From Solea solea (taxonomy: Eukaryota > Chordata > Actinopteri > Pleuronectiformes > Soleidae), in assembly GCF_958295425.1 (NCBI RefSeq), contig NC_081139.1, forward strand, positions 21,085,888 through 21,149,887: a stretch of DNA of 64,000 nt, given 5' to 3'. Of this stretch, positions 43,001 to 54,800 are shown piece by piece. How positions within the stretch are numbered: position 1 is the first letter of the stretch; each line of letters begins with the position of its first letter. The notes beneath the pieces were generated by a model that searched no databases, was not told the origin of the DNA, and saw nothing but the letters and a program-made list of their open reading frames with translations. The translations under genes were made by a program, and so were the position numbers.

Positions 43001-44994
43001 CAGAAGGAGGTCAGATGAAACCCTGTAAATATCACTGCGCTGCAGTGACTGTGTTTTGTGGTAGATATAGGTCTCCATGCATTATTTCTTCCCCCTTCAG
43101 ACTGACTCTCACTCCATCCTGAAGCGAGGCGTGGATACAAGGAAGGTGTACTATGTGCTGGACCCTGATGCTAATTTAGGACACTCTCAGGACCAATTCA
43201 AGCAGTGGTTTAGCCGGTAAATACTGAGAGATTTAAAACATGAGGGTGAAACTTGTTTGTCCCAGTTCTATTTGTAATTTATTATATCAATATTCTGCTT
43301 AAAGTCAACTGGATTGGGAAGGCGTATGTGGTGTGGCTCCTGACTCTGGTCAGCTGGAGGAAGCTGTAGCAACCAAGGATCTCTACATGTGAGTAAATGA
43401 TGATTTTAATCATCCTGACAGAGAAATCTATGGCCAGAAGGCTGTTGAGATATACCTGTACATACATTTCTGACAATACAGAAGTATGGGATGAAATGAT
43501 ATAGTTCTGACATGATTGAAAGGCTCTAATGTGGAAATGCAGTTAGGTGACTGAATCTTCAGAAAATACATTGTTGAAAGGTTTCATTAAGAAAGAAATT
43601 CATAATGTTGGCTTATTGATGGAGATTAGTGGGATACCACATGGATTTAATAGCTAACATGTTAGTGTGTGATTTGATAACCTGTTTTTCTCTTTGCTTT
43701 GGTTCCCGCAGTTACGTGGGTCATGGAGCAGGCGCTCGTTTCTTAGACAGTCAGATGGTCCTGAAACGACAGATGAGAGCTTCCTCTCTGCTCTTTGGCT
43801 GCAGCAGTGCTGCTCTGGCAGTGCGTGGGGACCAGGAAGGACATGGCATCATCCTCAACTACCTCATAGCAGGCTGGTGAGATATCAATGTGCAGTTGAC
43901 TGAGCATCAGATAATTCTATTTTTTTAATGCATGTTTTTACAACAACAAAGAGAGATTGGCAAATGGCAAGTTTTTTTTTTACCTATGTTTTGGACAGGT
44001 TAAAATTTGCAACCTCATGAATGAGAGTCATGCACCAGTTATCAAATGATATTTCTGGGTTTTGGAAGTGTCTTTGTATGAGGTACACATGACACATGAT
44101 TAGCACTGACAAGGAAAATCAGATTTTAGCCAATTTACAAAGGGTTCACCTAATTATAAGCCTGCTCCTGTATACAATATTTTAAGAATGTTTAAACCTT
44201 TGTCTCAGCAGTTAATAGTCTTTTCCAGATGGAAACTGGTGCAGGAGAATGATCAGTTTACAAACTCAAAAATTCTTATAGAAAATTAGCATCATTAGCT
44301 TAATGGGAGCTGCTGATCTACTGCTGCCTTGTTTGAGTCACTTTGGTTAACTTGACAAAGGATTTAAAACCACTATAGGCCCCCTTTACACCTGGGATTA
44401 GAATGTGTTTCTCTCTCATTACAGTAACTGTGCCATAGTTGTAAAAAAACACATTTAAGATGGAGGTAGTAGTGGAACAACTCCTGTGTGCTGTGATGTG
44501 TGACGTATTGTAAATGGACTTTGGTGCACAGAGTAAATGGTTTTCCAATTGAAAAAGGCTTTCTATTTGTTACAAATAACAACAAATGTATTGTACACTT
44601 AAGCAGGCATATATTTTATATGATAAGTGGCTAAAATCAGTTTTGTGTCCCTATGTTTTCTAGGGGTGAGTGTATGTATCTCAGGCTGGTTTCCAGCAAC
44701 AGCAGTATGGAATTAGATTTGTGACTATTCATGGTTAATTTTGGGAAACACGGTCTCATTTCATTCCATTCTATGACCTTTTCCCTCTTTAGTCCCTTTG
44801 TTTTGGGAAACTTATGGGACGTGACCGATCGGGATATTGATCGATTCACAAAAGCCTTGTTGGAGTCTTGGTTATCTGCTGGATCTGGAGCCTCCCTCCT
44901 GGATTATATGGGCCGATCACGTCAGGCCACACATCTGAAACACCTCATTGGAGCTGCACCTGTGGTCTATGGTTTACCTGTCCACCTGCAGTAG
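31083..44994 (+). CDS. espl1: Separase (extra spindle pole bodies-like 1)
   Basis: Caspase-like cysteine protease (clan CD) that cleaves cohesin kleisin at anaphase onset; held inactive by securin. ATG 31091. Coding exons: 31091-31171, 31957-32259, 32350-33102, 33200-33301, 33413-33524, 33907-34034, 34244-34437, 34587-34829, 35011-35155, 35304-35463, 35702-35841, 35978-36112, 36199-36315, 36421-36592, 36714-36842, 36969-37125, 37350-37459, 37590-38725, 38821-39220, 39522-39644, 40545-40761, 40870-41075, 41523-41650, 41735-41857, 42364-42513, 42640-42807, 42905-43009, 43101-43216, 43305-43388, 43712-43876, 44793-44994. Sum 6504 nt, about 2167 aa (human 2120). N-terminal two-thirds are helical repeats; residues about 1050-1570 are basic, Ser/Thr-rich and probably disordered. 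Catalytic dyad: His2050 in YVGHGAG and Cys2076 in FGCSS, with the same 26-residue spacing as human. An ExxR autocleavage-type site, EILR, is at 1575-1578. Confidence 0.95.
39491..39521 (+). promoter_or_regulatory. espl1: (TG)n splice acceptor of separase exon 20
   Basis: The acceptor TATATAG of exon 39522-39644 is preceded by about eleven TG units in place of a normal pyrimidine tract. UG tracts at this position are known to bind TDP-43 and weaken exon use, as at the CFTR exon 9 acceptor. The exon is 123 nt and phase-symmetric, so skipping would preserve frame. Confidence 0.55.
39858..40520. repeat. Repeat relics in espl1 intron
   Basis: A CAGGGTACACCCTGGATAGG fragment resembles the repeat at 22555-22895. 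From about 40005, CAGTGGTTTGGTACTGTACA and a loosely inverted GAACTGTACCATGATAGAAA (about 40450) suggest an old DNA transposon. Assignment is weak. Confidence 0.3.
42110..42185 (+). repeat. Short dispersed repeat fragment
   Basis: TGCCTCCATCAAGGAGGATA followed by GTCTGTCTGTCTGATC resembles the head of a widespread animal repeat (CTCCACCAAGGAGGTTATG...). The fragment lies in an espl1 intron. Confidence 0.4.
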
Positions 44995-45245
44995 ATGGAA
45001 TGGAAAGTCCATCAAACGTATTTTAAAAGCAGGGTATAAATGATTTTATGCAGTATTTAAAATTTTAATGGTGTGATTATTATTTGAATTTCATTTAAAC
45101 TTTTTGCAAAAATGAATGTATTGGATTGTCTTAATTTAAACCAATGCCTTATTTTTTTTTTAAAACAAATGTAACAGTGTTCTGACAATTTTTTTTAAAC
45201 CTCTCCCATTTTTATAAAGTGTTAAATGCTGTTTTGAAATTCTTT

Positions 45246-45251
45246 AATAAA
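45246..45251 (+). terminator. espl1: espl1 polyadenylation signal
   Basis: AATAAA about 250 nt after the espl1 stop and about 220 bp before the pfdn5 ATG, so the two genes are nearly abutting. Confidence 0.65.
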
Positions 45252-45303
45252 TGTGGTTTCACATGCAGTCTGTGGTTGTGTTGGTAGCGCTGTGTTTCCT
45301 GAC

Positions 45304-45468
45304 GACATGCATTTAAAGTGAATGCATGTCGCGAATGCATTGACGCTTGAAAACAAGCTGTTAATCATCATTGGCCACAAGGTGGCGTCGCTTCAAACTA
45401 ATGGTGGCTGAGTTTCACCCGGAAACACAATCACAAAGCAGGTCATCATCTGGCATCGCGCTTGCAAC
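45304..45468 (+). promoter_or_regulatory. pfdn5: Compact pfdn5 promoter with CTCF-like site
   Basis: The 220-bp gap between espl1 and pfdn5 holds a 10-bp inverted repeat (GACATGCATT...AATGCATGTC, 45304-45330), an inverted CCAAT box (ATTGG, 45370-45374) and, directly after, CCACAAGGTGGCG (45375-45387). The last is close to the CTCF core with one off-consensus base. No TATA box. These are motif matches only. Confidence 0.4.
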
Positions 45469-46016
45469 ATGGCGGTGAATCTCACAGACCTCTCCCTTCC
45501 TCAGTTGGAGGGACTGAAAACTCAGCTAGATCAGGTATCAAAGGATGATTTGTCATTTTTATTTCTGTGTATCTTTCTTGCATATTGACTGTATGAAGAT
45601 GATAATCTAGATGTTAACGGGACAATGTGGAAGCTAACTCCGGAAGCTAACGCTAAAATGATCTGTTAAATGCCTGGTGTGTATCACGTTACGGTGTCCA
45701 GCTTTCTATATTAAATACTATATAACATTATGGGATACACTTTCCACCTACACTTACCTTACATATGATGTACATATTTGGTTGATTTTAATGTTAAGTC
45801 TGGGCCTTTTGACCAGTGGATGGCAACCAATGTAGTTGTAAATAAACTGTTCGTATCCATAAAGTGCTAAAGTGACCACACAAACTGCATCAGTAAGTGT
45901 TAACCATTGTTATCAGTAAGCCCTACATTTCCCTTCCCTGGGTTTATTGTCTGTGAAACAAAAAGAAAACTGGATGCAATCGAACAACAAATCAGCCTAT
46001 TTATTATTATTATTAT

Positions 46017-46057
<41 letters not shown>

Positions 46058-47484
46058 GTAGTTTTTTATACTAAACCAATAAATGTCATAGCTAAAATAG
46101 GACATGGGTCTCCTCCATTAGACCACGCCATAAAATGGATGACTATTCAAAACTGATACTACATTTCAGTGATAAATATTTCTTTACACATTTGTATTAA
46201 TCAATATTCGTTTACTTTTTGAGCCCCTGATCAGTTGGTTATCCATCCTTGTTGAATCCAGATTTTTTTTAAATTCTCTGTTGTATTAAATCTGACCTTG
46301 CTTGTTTTGCAGGAGGTTGAGTTCTTGACATCTTCAATAGGTCAGCTCAAAGTGGCCCAGACCAAGTTTGTTGATGCCAAAGATAGTTTGAGTGTACTGA
46401 ACAAAAACAATAAAGGTGAGCAAAATTACATTTACATTTTTAATGCCGCTTAAACAGAGTTTCTGGAGTGTGTCTTTGATTTTTGTTAATATTTTCTTCA
46501 TCCTTTCTTGTGCAGGGAAAGAATTGCTGGTTCCTCTCACCAGCTCTGTATCCTTCATCACAGTTTGTTTGTTGCCATTTTGTGTCATTTAGTTTAAATT
46601 GAGTACTTTTTCTCTTGAGATATACAATACGTGGTTGTCCTTGACATGCTTTCTTCTTAGATGTATGTCCCTGGAACATTAAATGATGTAGATCGTGTCT
46701 TGGTGGATGTGGGGACAGGCTATTATGTTGAAAAGGTAAAGTTATTTTTTGGGGGGGAAAAAACATTACATAAATGCATTTATCAAAGAGGTCATTGTTA
46801 TGTGAACTTCATTTTATGACTTTGTCCCTTTCTGTCTCTTTAGAACGTGAAAGACTCTGAGAAGTTCTTCAAGCGCAAAATAGAATTCCTCACAAAGCAG
46901 ATAGAGAAAATTCAGCCAGCCCTTCAAGAAAAGCATGCAATGAAACAAGGTAAACCAAGTAATTTATACCATAATTTATTTATTTTGTTTTGTAATCCTC
47001 TTACATAGACTTGCATTTGATGGTATAATTATCTCACATCTATAACAAACACAGTGGATATGACAAATGCAAGAACCCAAAAAGAATACTATTTATTTTC
47101 AGTTTCAGCTGACCGCTTCAGCCGTGTCACATGGACAGTAATTTGAAAGAAAATATGATTAAAGTACCAGTGTTCTATGGTGCTTTGTCAAAAACCAACC
47201 AATAATGCGAATAATGGAAACAATGTAATGTTTACAAAGTCTGAGAGACAAGTTGAAAACAGAAAAAAACACCATACATGTTTATTTAAGTCACCTAGGG
47301 CTAGGCTACCTATTGTGATTTAATTTGTCATGAATTCAACCACAACCAGACAAAGTTGATCCACCCATTTACTTAATACTTTGTGTTTTATCTTGCAGCT
47401 GTAATTGAAGTAATGAACGTAAAGATCCAGCAGCTACAACAGAGCCAGCAGACATCGCAGCCGGTTGGGCCAACCAAGGCTTAA
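45469..47484 (+). CDS. pfdn5: Prefoldin subunit 5
   Basis: An alpha-class subunit of the hexameric prefoldin co-chaperone, which captures unfolded actin and tubulin and hands them to the CCT chaperonin; in mammals also called MM-1, a MYC-binding protein. Coding exons: 45469-45534, 46313-46415, 46516-46547, 46661-46735, 46844-46949, 47399-47484. They total 468 nt, 155 aa (human 154). Visible order: N-terminal coiled-coil helix ([18 protein letters not shown]), central beta-hairpin region ([24 protein letters not shown]) and C-terminal helix ([15 protein letters not shown]), ending in a Gln-rich tail. The ATG sits in ACATGG context. Exon 46516-46547 is only 32 nt. No oddities. Confidence 0.96.
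46000..46062. repeat. (TTA)n/(TAG)n trinucleotide repeat
   Basis: About six TTA units pass into about fifteen TAG units in pfdn5 intron 1. Confidence 0.75.
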
Positions 47485-47536
47485 AGATCTGTTACTCATG
47501 ATGATAATAATGTTTACTTGATGTATGGTTATGGAC

Positions 47537-47542
47537 AATAAA
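47537..47542 (+). terminator. pfdn5: pfdn5 polyadenylation signal
   Basis: AATAAA 53 nt after the pfdn5 stop codon. Confidence 0.75.
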
Positions 47543-47559
47543 ATGCCTTTGGTTAACAT

Positions 47560-48390
47560 TATGAAGTCACGTTTAATACTAAATTAGAAAATGATTTTGT
47601 TTCTATCCAAAAGGTTGTTGTCATGATATAGCAATCATGTATTTTGTCATCAGACTTTATGCCATATTGTGAAAGTCATCAAACTAAATCCTTAGATGTA
47701 CATACAGGATGTTGACACAATCTGTTTCTACATTTTGTAGGTCATGTAAAAATACTGTATGTGGGTGCCAGTTGCTTCTTACATGTAAAAAAGTAAAAAT
47801 AACATACCAAGGCTTTCTTGCATCAAAGACGTCAAACTTTAAAAGATGACACACATTGCTACAAAATGCAATTTAGAGGTCCATATGAAATTTAGGCCCA
47901 TGGTTGCACATTGGGCATGCCTGCTTTATGAGAACTAGTACTCACCCCTGCCCTTCGAAATGTCTGTGCATGCCACTGCTAATAAATAAAAATGAAACAA
48001 TCATTGTAGTCCAAACAAGGTTTGGACTGTTGCTTGACACCATTGGAAGTGCTTGAATTCCAATGTGTTTTCAGGGTTTGAAAATTTTTAAAATTACAGC
48101 TTTATTTCTTTCAAAAGAAATAGTTATGACTTAACAGTTAAATACAATAAGCCCCAGTTGATTGTTGAGTTGTTGCCATTTGATTATTTGGCTGATTAGA
48201 TGCAGTTGAACAGGTGTTACCTAATCAAGCGTCCGGTCATTATTACAAGTCTTATACGATAATACTATCTCCTTTTAATGTGATAAAAAAAAGTGGAATA
48301 ATTATGTGTCAGTTATTCATGCATTGGTATGAATGTGTAATTTGTCTCAGTTGCAAGTAGGGAGCTGAGAAGAAAGCTTCAGCCCTGACT
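47560..48390. other. pfdn5-larp4 spacer
   Basis: About 830 bp of AT-rich sequence with no exon, tRNA or recognisable repeat. Confidence 0.5.
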
Positions 48391-48874
48391 AGCGCACAGA
48401 GGTCACACACACACACACAGCGGTTGCTACGCTGCGCAGTTAGCGTTGCTGTTGACGGAGAGGAGCGTAAGAGCAGCAGCAGCAACAGCAGTAGTCTGTT
48501 ACTGGGACGGTGGCAGACATAGGACGCAGCTGTCACGTGCTGGCTGAGCGAAGCTAACCAGTGGGATGAGGAATTGAGCAAATTGGACGCATTTTCGATA
48601 TAACAGGAAATGTTTTTCCCCTCTAATAGTTTTTTTTAAAATTAGTGGCTTTCAAAGTTTGAAAGCTCCGCGAGGACAGTGGGGACGCACGCTCGGTCCA
48701 GCCGTATGTTACCAGCAGTTGCCGGGGGAAACGACAGTTAGACGGAGAAACACTTTTTCAGAAAAGGAAAAAAAGTGCTGATAACGATTTGTCTCGTCGC
48801 AGAGGAATACTTCTCAATAGGAAGGTTACATCCCTCGGAGGACACAGTGAGAAGACGGCGAGCATTGCAGCAGC
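48391..48874 (+). promoter_or_regulatory. larp4: larp4 promoter and 5' UTR
   Basis: GC-rich TATA-less sequence with CA repeats (48407-48419) and CAG-rich tracts leads into the exon that ends with the larp4 start codon. The exact transcription start is not visible. Confidence 0.5.
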
Positions 48875-51800
48875 ATGGTAAGTTTGGGCCTGAAGCTTGA
48901 TCACGCTAGCTTAACATGCGACAACCTGTTCGCGTCCCTCTTCTCGATTGACTCTGTAACCTCCTACAGCTCTAAACTAAACCGCCTTGCTACTACAGAG
49001 TGTTACTCAACTACTGTGTTTCCCACGACAAACATCTAAATGAAAATGTAAACATGGCACTGCAAACTGTAGGTCAAATTATTTTAACGCACTGTTGTGT
49101 GTATACCGGTTCTTACTGCTAGTTTCACTTGAGCTAGTTAGCTAAAGGCGAGTATTTGTGTTGTCGCTCGTTACCATATGGTAGACGACCATGTGGCAAT
49201 GCTAATGTGCCGACATGTGTTTAAGAACACGGTGTACTATTGTAAAACAAATACAATAATGTTCGTTCCCGTTAAAAGCGGGACCTGGTTTATCATTTAA
49301 CTTTATACGCTGCATGTGCAGCACGTGATTTCTGTTCAATGAAAGCGAGCTGTTGGACTCGGTGGCTAAACGGCTATCAAAGGTCACAGCACTGCCAGAG
49401 CGGACATGATAACTTTGAAGAGACGACCCATACATTATTCTGTACTCGATTAGACACAATCGCTCCTAAGCAGTGTGTGGAGTTCGTTCATTTCATTCAT
49501 CAGTTTAACTTAAATGATTGTGTTAAGATTATCGTGCGTGTGTTAAAAGTGGCATGGGCACGTCTGCGCCATGTGGTCTCTTCTTTCTTCCTGATTGTCG
49601 AAGTGAAAACGCAGCTGTGCTTCTCTGTCCGCCTGCAGCTCAGCACACAGACCACACATGTTTATGTTTGTTATCACACGTCGAGCACTTTATTGGTTTT
49701 GTATTATTGAATGAAACGCACTGGAGTTGAGCCAATATTATGCAACGGATGACAGGTTAACATGTATTGTTCAATCACGCCGCAGCTCCCGGGCGGACCA
49801 TCGCCATGTATGGATACGTGTGACCGTTAGAGAGGCGGGGTTTAGCTGATGGGTACACCAATGAAAACTCACCGGCGTGTGTGTCTGTGTCTGAAGGATC
49901 TTTTCTGGCATAAACATTGACCTTGTCAGGACCAGTTGTCCTAATGGACACCAAACCGTGTTTCTAATGAGGCAGAATCTAATTTGGGTTCAATTGTGTT
50001 TAGGAAAAGGTTAAATGTTTTGTTTACTCGGCCCAAATGAACTCAAGGCACAGCAGTGTCCTAAGAGGAATTGTTGTACAAAGGTGTTTGTATTTGTTAT
50101 CTCACAAGGACATTTTCTGGTATGGAGACTGACCTTCTATTAAAATTGAAATTATTGCACTGTGTACAAAGTTAAGTCTTGAATAATGTTTTGTGGCCCA
50201 TCGAATGAGATGGAAACGTTCTCGTCCTGTAGGTATAGTTAGTTTGAGTGTGGTTAGGTTAACTCTTTAACTGGTTATGGGTAAGGTTACAGATGAAGTT
50301 TGGGTTCGGCTGTCCAAACAAATGGAAGTCTATTGCGTCCTAACAAGAATAGCTCCTTAAACCTGTGTGGGGCTTGACCAGGATAAGGCCGGATTAGTGA
50401 TTCACATAAAACCTCACTCATTGGTTTTGCTACGATATAGTTGAATAGAAAGTCAGTTCTGATGGTTGTGGAAGCTTAATACTGTTTAAGTTACAATATT
50501 GACCAGTACTAAAAGTGCATTAAATGGTTTGCATTTATTTATTCTGCCCAAAAAATTCAACCTATTTTTAAAGGGCTTTTATTATTAGTACAACTTGCGC
50601 TACAGTTTTTATTATAAAATGTGTAATCTTATTACATGAGTCTTCATCAAGCTACTACATCTGTCCTAGTCCTATGTGAATAAAGATGATTGAAATACTG
50701 CTTTTCTGCTTTAACTACATTATCTTTTATTGTTTTTAATTTTTGACATACAATCATTCAGGTTACCACAAAGGGAACTGGTCTGAATCCCAATGCTAAA
50801 GTGTGGCAGGAAGTCCCTGCCCACCAGGATGACCTCCCAGAGGGGACAGATGATTCTTCTTGGCTGCCCAGCTGCCCTCCTGCTGAGATGACGAACGGTA
50901 TGACCATAGCCCCCTTCTGTGTTGGGCGTTTTCTCACTTAAGTTTTTCTGTTGCCTAAAAGTCAAATCCCCCTCTTTACTTGTAGTGTGTTAAGTGTGGG
51001 AATGGACCATGTCTGACATATACATAAATGGAAAGTGTTTTTTAAACACAACCTAGATAATTACAGTTGTGCTAAGTATTGAAAGTCTGTGTCCTCGAGG
51101 ATATATAGCATATTATATAAGAATGGAAGAGAATGTGTGGTGTTGTGGTTTAAATGTGACGGTTATTTCACAACTATTTTGTCACCGCCTGCTTTCTCTA
51201 TTTTAGGTTACTCAAACGTTCTTTCTGCAGGGAGTAAAGGATGCGACATTGAATGCCCCGACAGTCCTCCTGATGATGCCCCTGTACCCACTGAGGATAT
51301 GAACATGAATGACGTCCACCACCCTGACTTGGAGTATTTAGTCTGTGACCCACAAAGTGAAGTGGCTATAGATGATGTTTCTAAGGAACAACCAATGTCT
51401 GAAGAGAGCCTTAGAGAGTCTTTGAAGAAACAGCTTGAGTTCTGCTTTTCTAGGTCAGTAGACATCCAGAAATTGTGTTTATTCTTTGCCATTTTTTAGG
51501 ATTAAAATGTTTGAAGCAATATAGATTAAGCTAATACTGATTTTTTTCCCTCTACTTCATGGTGAGGTTAGCAATGTTTCGGAATGATTTTTTTGATATT
51601 TGAGTCATTAAAAATAGTCATCCTTTCAGTGTTACTTAAGAAGCTCCACCCCCACATTCCTACAAATGTTTTACATTATTATCCTCCCATCACCTAATTG
51701 TGTAAAGCAGACGAATAATTTGATTATCTTGTTTGAAAGGTAACAGGCCTTCTTCCTATATTTTTTATTTTATAAATCTAGAGACTTTTAGCCTCTTGTA

Positions 51801-54800
51801 CATCAGTTTTGATGATTGACTGGAATAGTATTGTGCACTTAGAGAAGTAGAACTTACTTTGTTCCTTAAAAACAGAAGCATCATGTTATTGATGGTTTAG
51901 TTTTGGCATTAAAAGCCACAAAGCCAGTCAAATGTTTAATCTTGCGTTAAATTGATGTATAGTGGGGTCAAACAGTGGTGGATATGGTGGAAGGTCATTG
52001 AAATTATCTGTAAAGAACTGATGCAATTTATAAACAATGAAGAAAGGGTTAATAATTGAATAGATTTTGTATCAGTTCCAGAGTAATAACAGTGTGAGAT
52101 GGGAGTCTTCAGAATTATTTTCTTTTAATAGGTCCTGGTACTAAAGTCACCATGTACATTTCAAAAAAAATAATTTAATCTATCTTTTGTTTTTGGGTGT
52201 TTTGCAGAGAGAACCTTTCCAAGGACCTGTACCTGATCTCCCAGATGGACAGTGATCATTTTGTTCCGATCTGGACCGTTGCTTCTATGGAGGATATTAA
52301 AGCCCTCACCACTGATAGGGACCTTATTGTGAATGTACTACGAGGTAATTTTACCCTGCTTTTACCCTGCATTTATTAGATTATTGGCAAATTAACTGAC
52401 TCATGTCAACAAATGTTTTTACTTCAATACTGTCCATGTACAACACTTTGGGATACATGTGTCATGGTGTTTGTGTAAACAATGCACGTTTTTAAGAGAA
52501 TGCGCTTTTGCTTGTGTTTATTATGAAGTTATTTGATAATGAACACATGAGAGCATTAGTCTTTTTCCAAATGGGAAATTGGTATCTGACTGTTGGACCC
52601 CAGTGTTACTGCATGAGTTACCAATTATGTTTATGTTGTGTATTTGTTACAGCCTCTCCCATGGTACAAGTTGATGAAAGTGGAGAGAAGGTTCGGCCAA
52701 ATCACAGTCGCTGCATCATTATTCTGAGAGAGGTGCCAGAAACGACACCTGTTGAGGTAAAGACAACTGCAAATTCAGCACTGTCCAAGGTTCTCTCATG
52801 TGACTGTAATGGATTACAGAGAATAAAGCAGTTGTACCTGGCAATCCTAGAGGGGTAGTCGGTGTCAGTGTAAGGACAGTGTAACATATGTCTTGCATCT
52901 CTTTTGCAGGAGGTGGAGGATCTATTTAAGAGCGAAAACTGTCCAAAAGTATTATGTGCCGAGTTTGCACATAACAGCAATTGGTACATAACGTTTCAAT
53001 CGGATATGGATGCACTACAGGTATGTCCCCTCATTTTAATTGCAGAATGTATTTTGATCACCTTTAGGTTTGTGTTTCAAATAGAGGTTATATTTTTATT
53101 TTCACTCTACCTTTTTAAACTAGAGGAAACCTCCACAATCTTGAAGGGGCATTTTAATGAAAGTGACATGTTAATAATAGATGTTAAACAATTTATTATG
53201 CAATAAATAAAAATGATGTTAATCCTCTGGAATGGAGAGTAGTAATGTTTTTGCTCTTTAAAAAGTGAATTGCATTGTGATATTTGTATTTCTTGTTCCC
53301 AGGCTCTCAGATACTTAAGAGAGGAAGTGAAAACCTTCCAGGGAAAACCAATCATGGTGAGTTCTCTTACTTTAGTATACTATATGATGGTACATGTTTT
53401 TAGCATAGGCTGGATCACTGTTTATTATTAAGCTTCCCTGGAGCCCCACAAGACTAGTTGTGCCATCAGCTGACCTCACCATGTTGCTACTATCAATGCT
53501 AGACTGTTTGGCTAACCCTGGGCCTCAAGAGTGACCTTGGGGATTTGTGTGTACAGGGTCTTGATAAGCAAGGAGGACATCCAGTGATCTCTGCTCCTTT
53601 GTCAGACTTTTGCACACTTCTCTATCTCCAGGCAGTTTGATTGCCTTTTTGTTTAATCACACTCTGACATTTACCTTTTGTATTTCAGGTTTTTAATACA
53701 TTCTTTTTCAGCTGGATTTTTACATGACTGTGTTTTTTTTTCTTCAAAATAAAGCAGATTGGTTTGTGAGATATTAATTGTCCTGTTTAGACCCCAGTGA
53801 TGATCAGTATCGCGCTTGGAAGGACCCATATGCACTGTGACTGGCTGGGAGGAACTTTTCACTTGTAGCTCTCTATATTAATGTTCTGTGTCTCTGCTCT
53901 AATCTACTCTTTACCTCTGCTCCTCCCTGTACTCCCCCTTTCTCTCACTCCAACCTCCCTATCCCTCCCCCTTCTTTCCCCTAGTCTGAGCAGTGTTTTA
54001 TGACCTAATGACCGTGAGATTATGAGATCTGAGGGGATTTAAGGACAATATTCAGAGATGTAGTAGCAGCCTCTCTTCTGTAACCAAAACAAAACTCACT
54101 CTTTTCCTTCCTCTCCCGTCACCCACAGGCCCGCATTAAAGCCATTAACGCATTCTTTGGTAAGAATGGCTTCCGCAGTGTGGATTCAAGTGTGTACAGT
54201 CAGCCTGCCCAACCACAGGCCCAGTATGGTTCCCCTGTCTATGTGCAGCAGATGTACAGCCCTCAGCAGCAGTACCCTGTTTATCCTGTGGTGTCTCCCT
54301 CCTGGAACCCTTCAGTCGTGCCTTACTTTGAAACACCACTGGTAAGAGTTTGAATCACAACATGGCTCACAAAATAAGATGAACACTTGATGAAATCTGT
54401 AAAGGTTAAACATTAGTGTCATTACTTAAATTTATAAATGCAATCATACACGTGTCAAGTGTTTAACTCTGCAGGCTCATGTCTAATTTGAAATTCTTGG
54501 CTTCTGTTTGTATCTTATGTGTTGTTTGAGCATGAGAGGAGACTATTTTGTAATTGGACCTCCCTCTGCCATCATAATATCTAGGCACCTTTCCCTAATG
54601 GAGCATTCATGAATAGCTACACTGGTGCTGGTAACTACAAAGCAAACTCAAGCTCCACCAACACCCATCGACCCATGAACAGGAACCGGTAAGTCAACTC
54701 ATAGCTCATTTATTCACAGTAATATTGGCATGGCTAACACTGCTATAAGTATGTCATACTGTAGCTGAAATGAACCATTATTATGGAACACTTGTCACAC

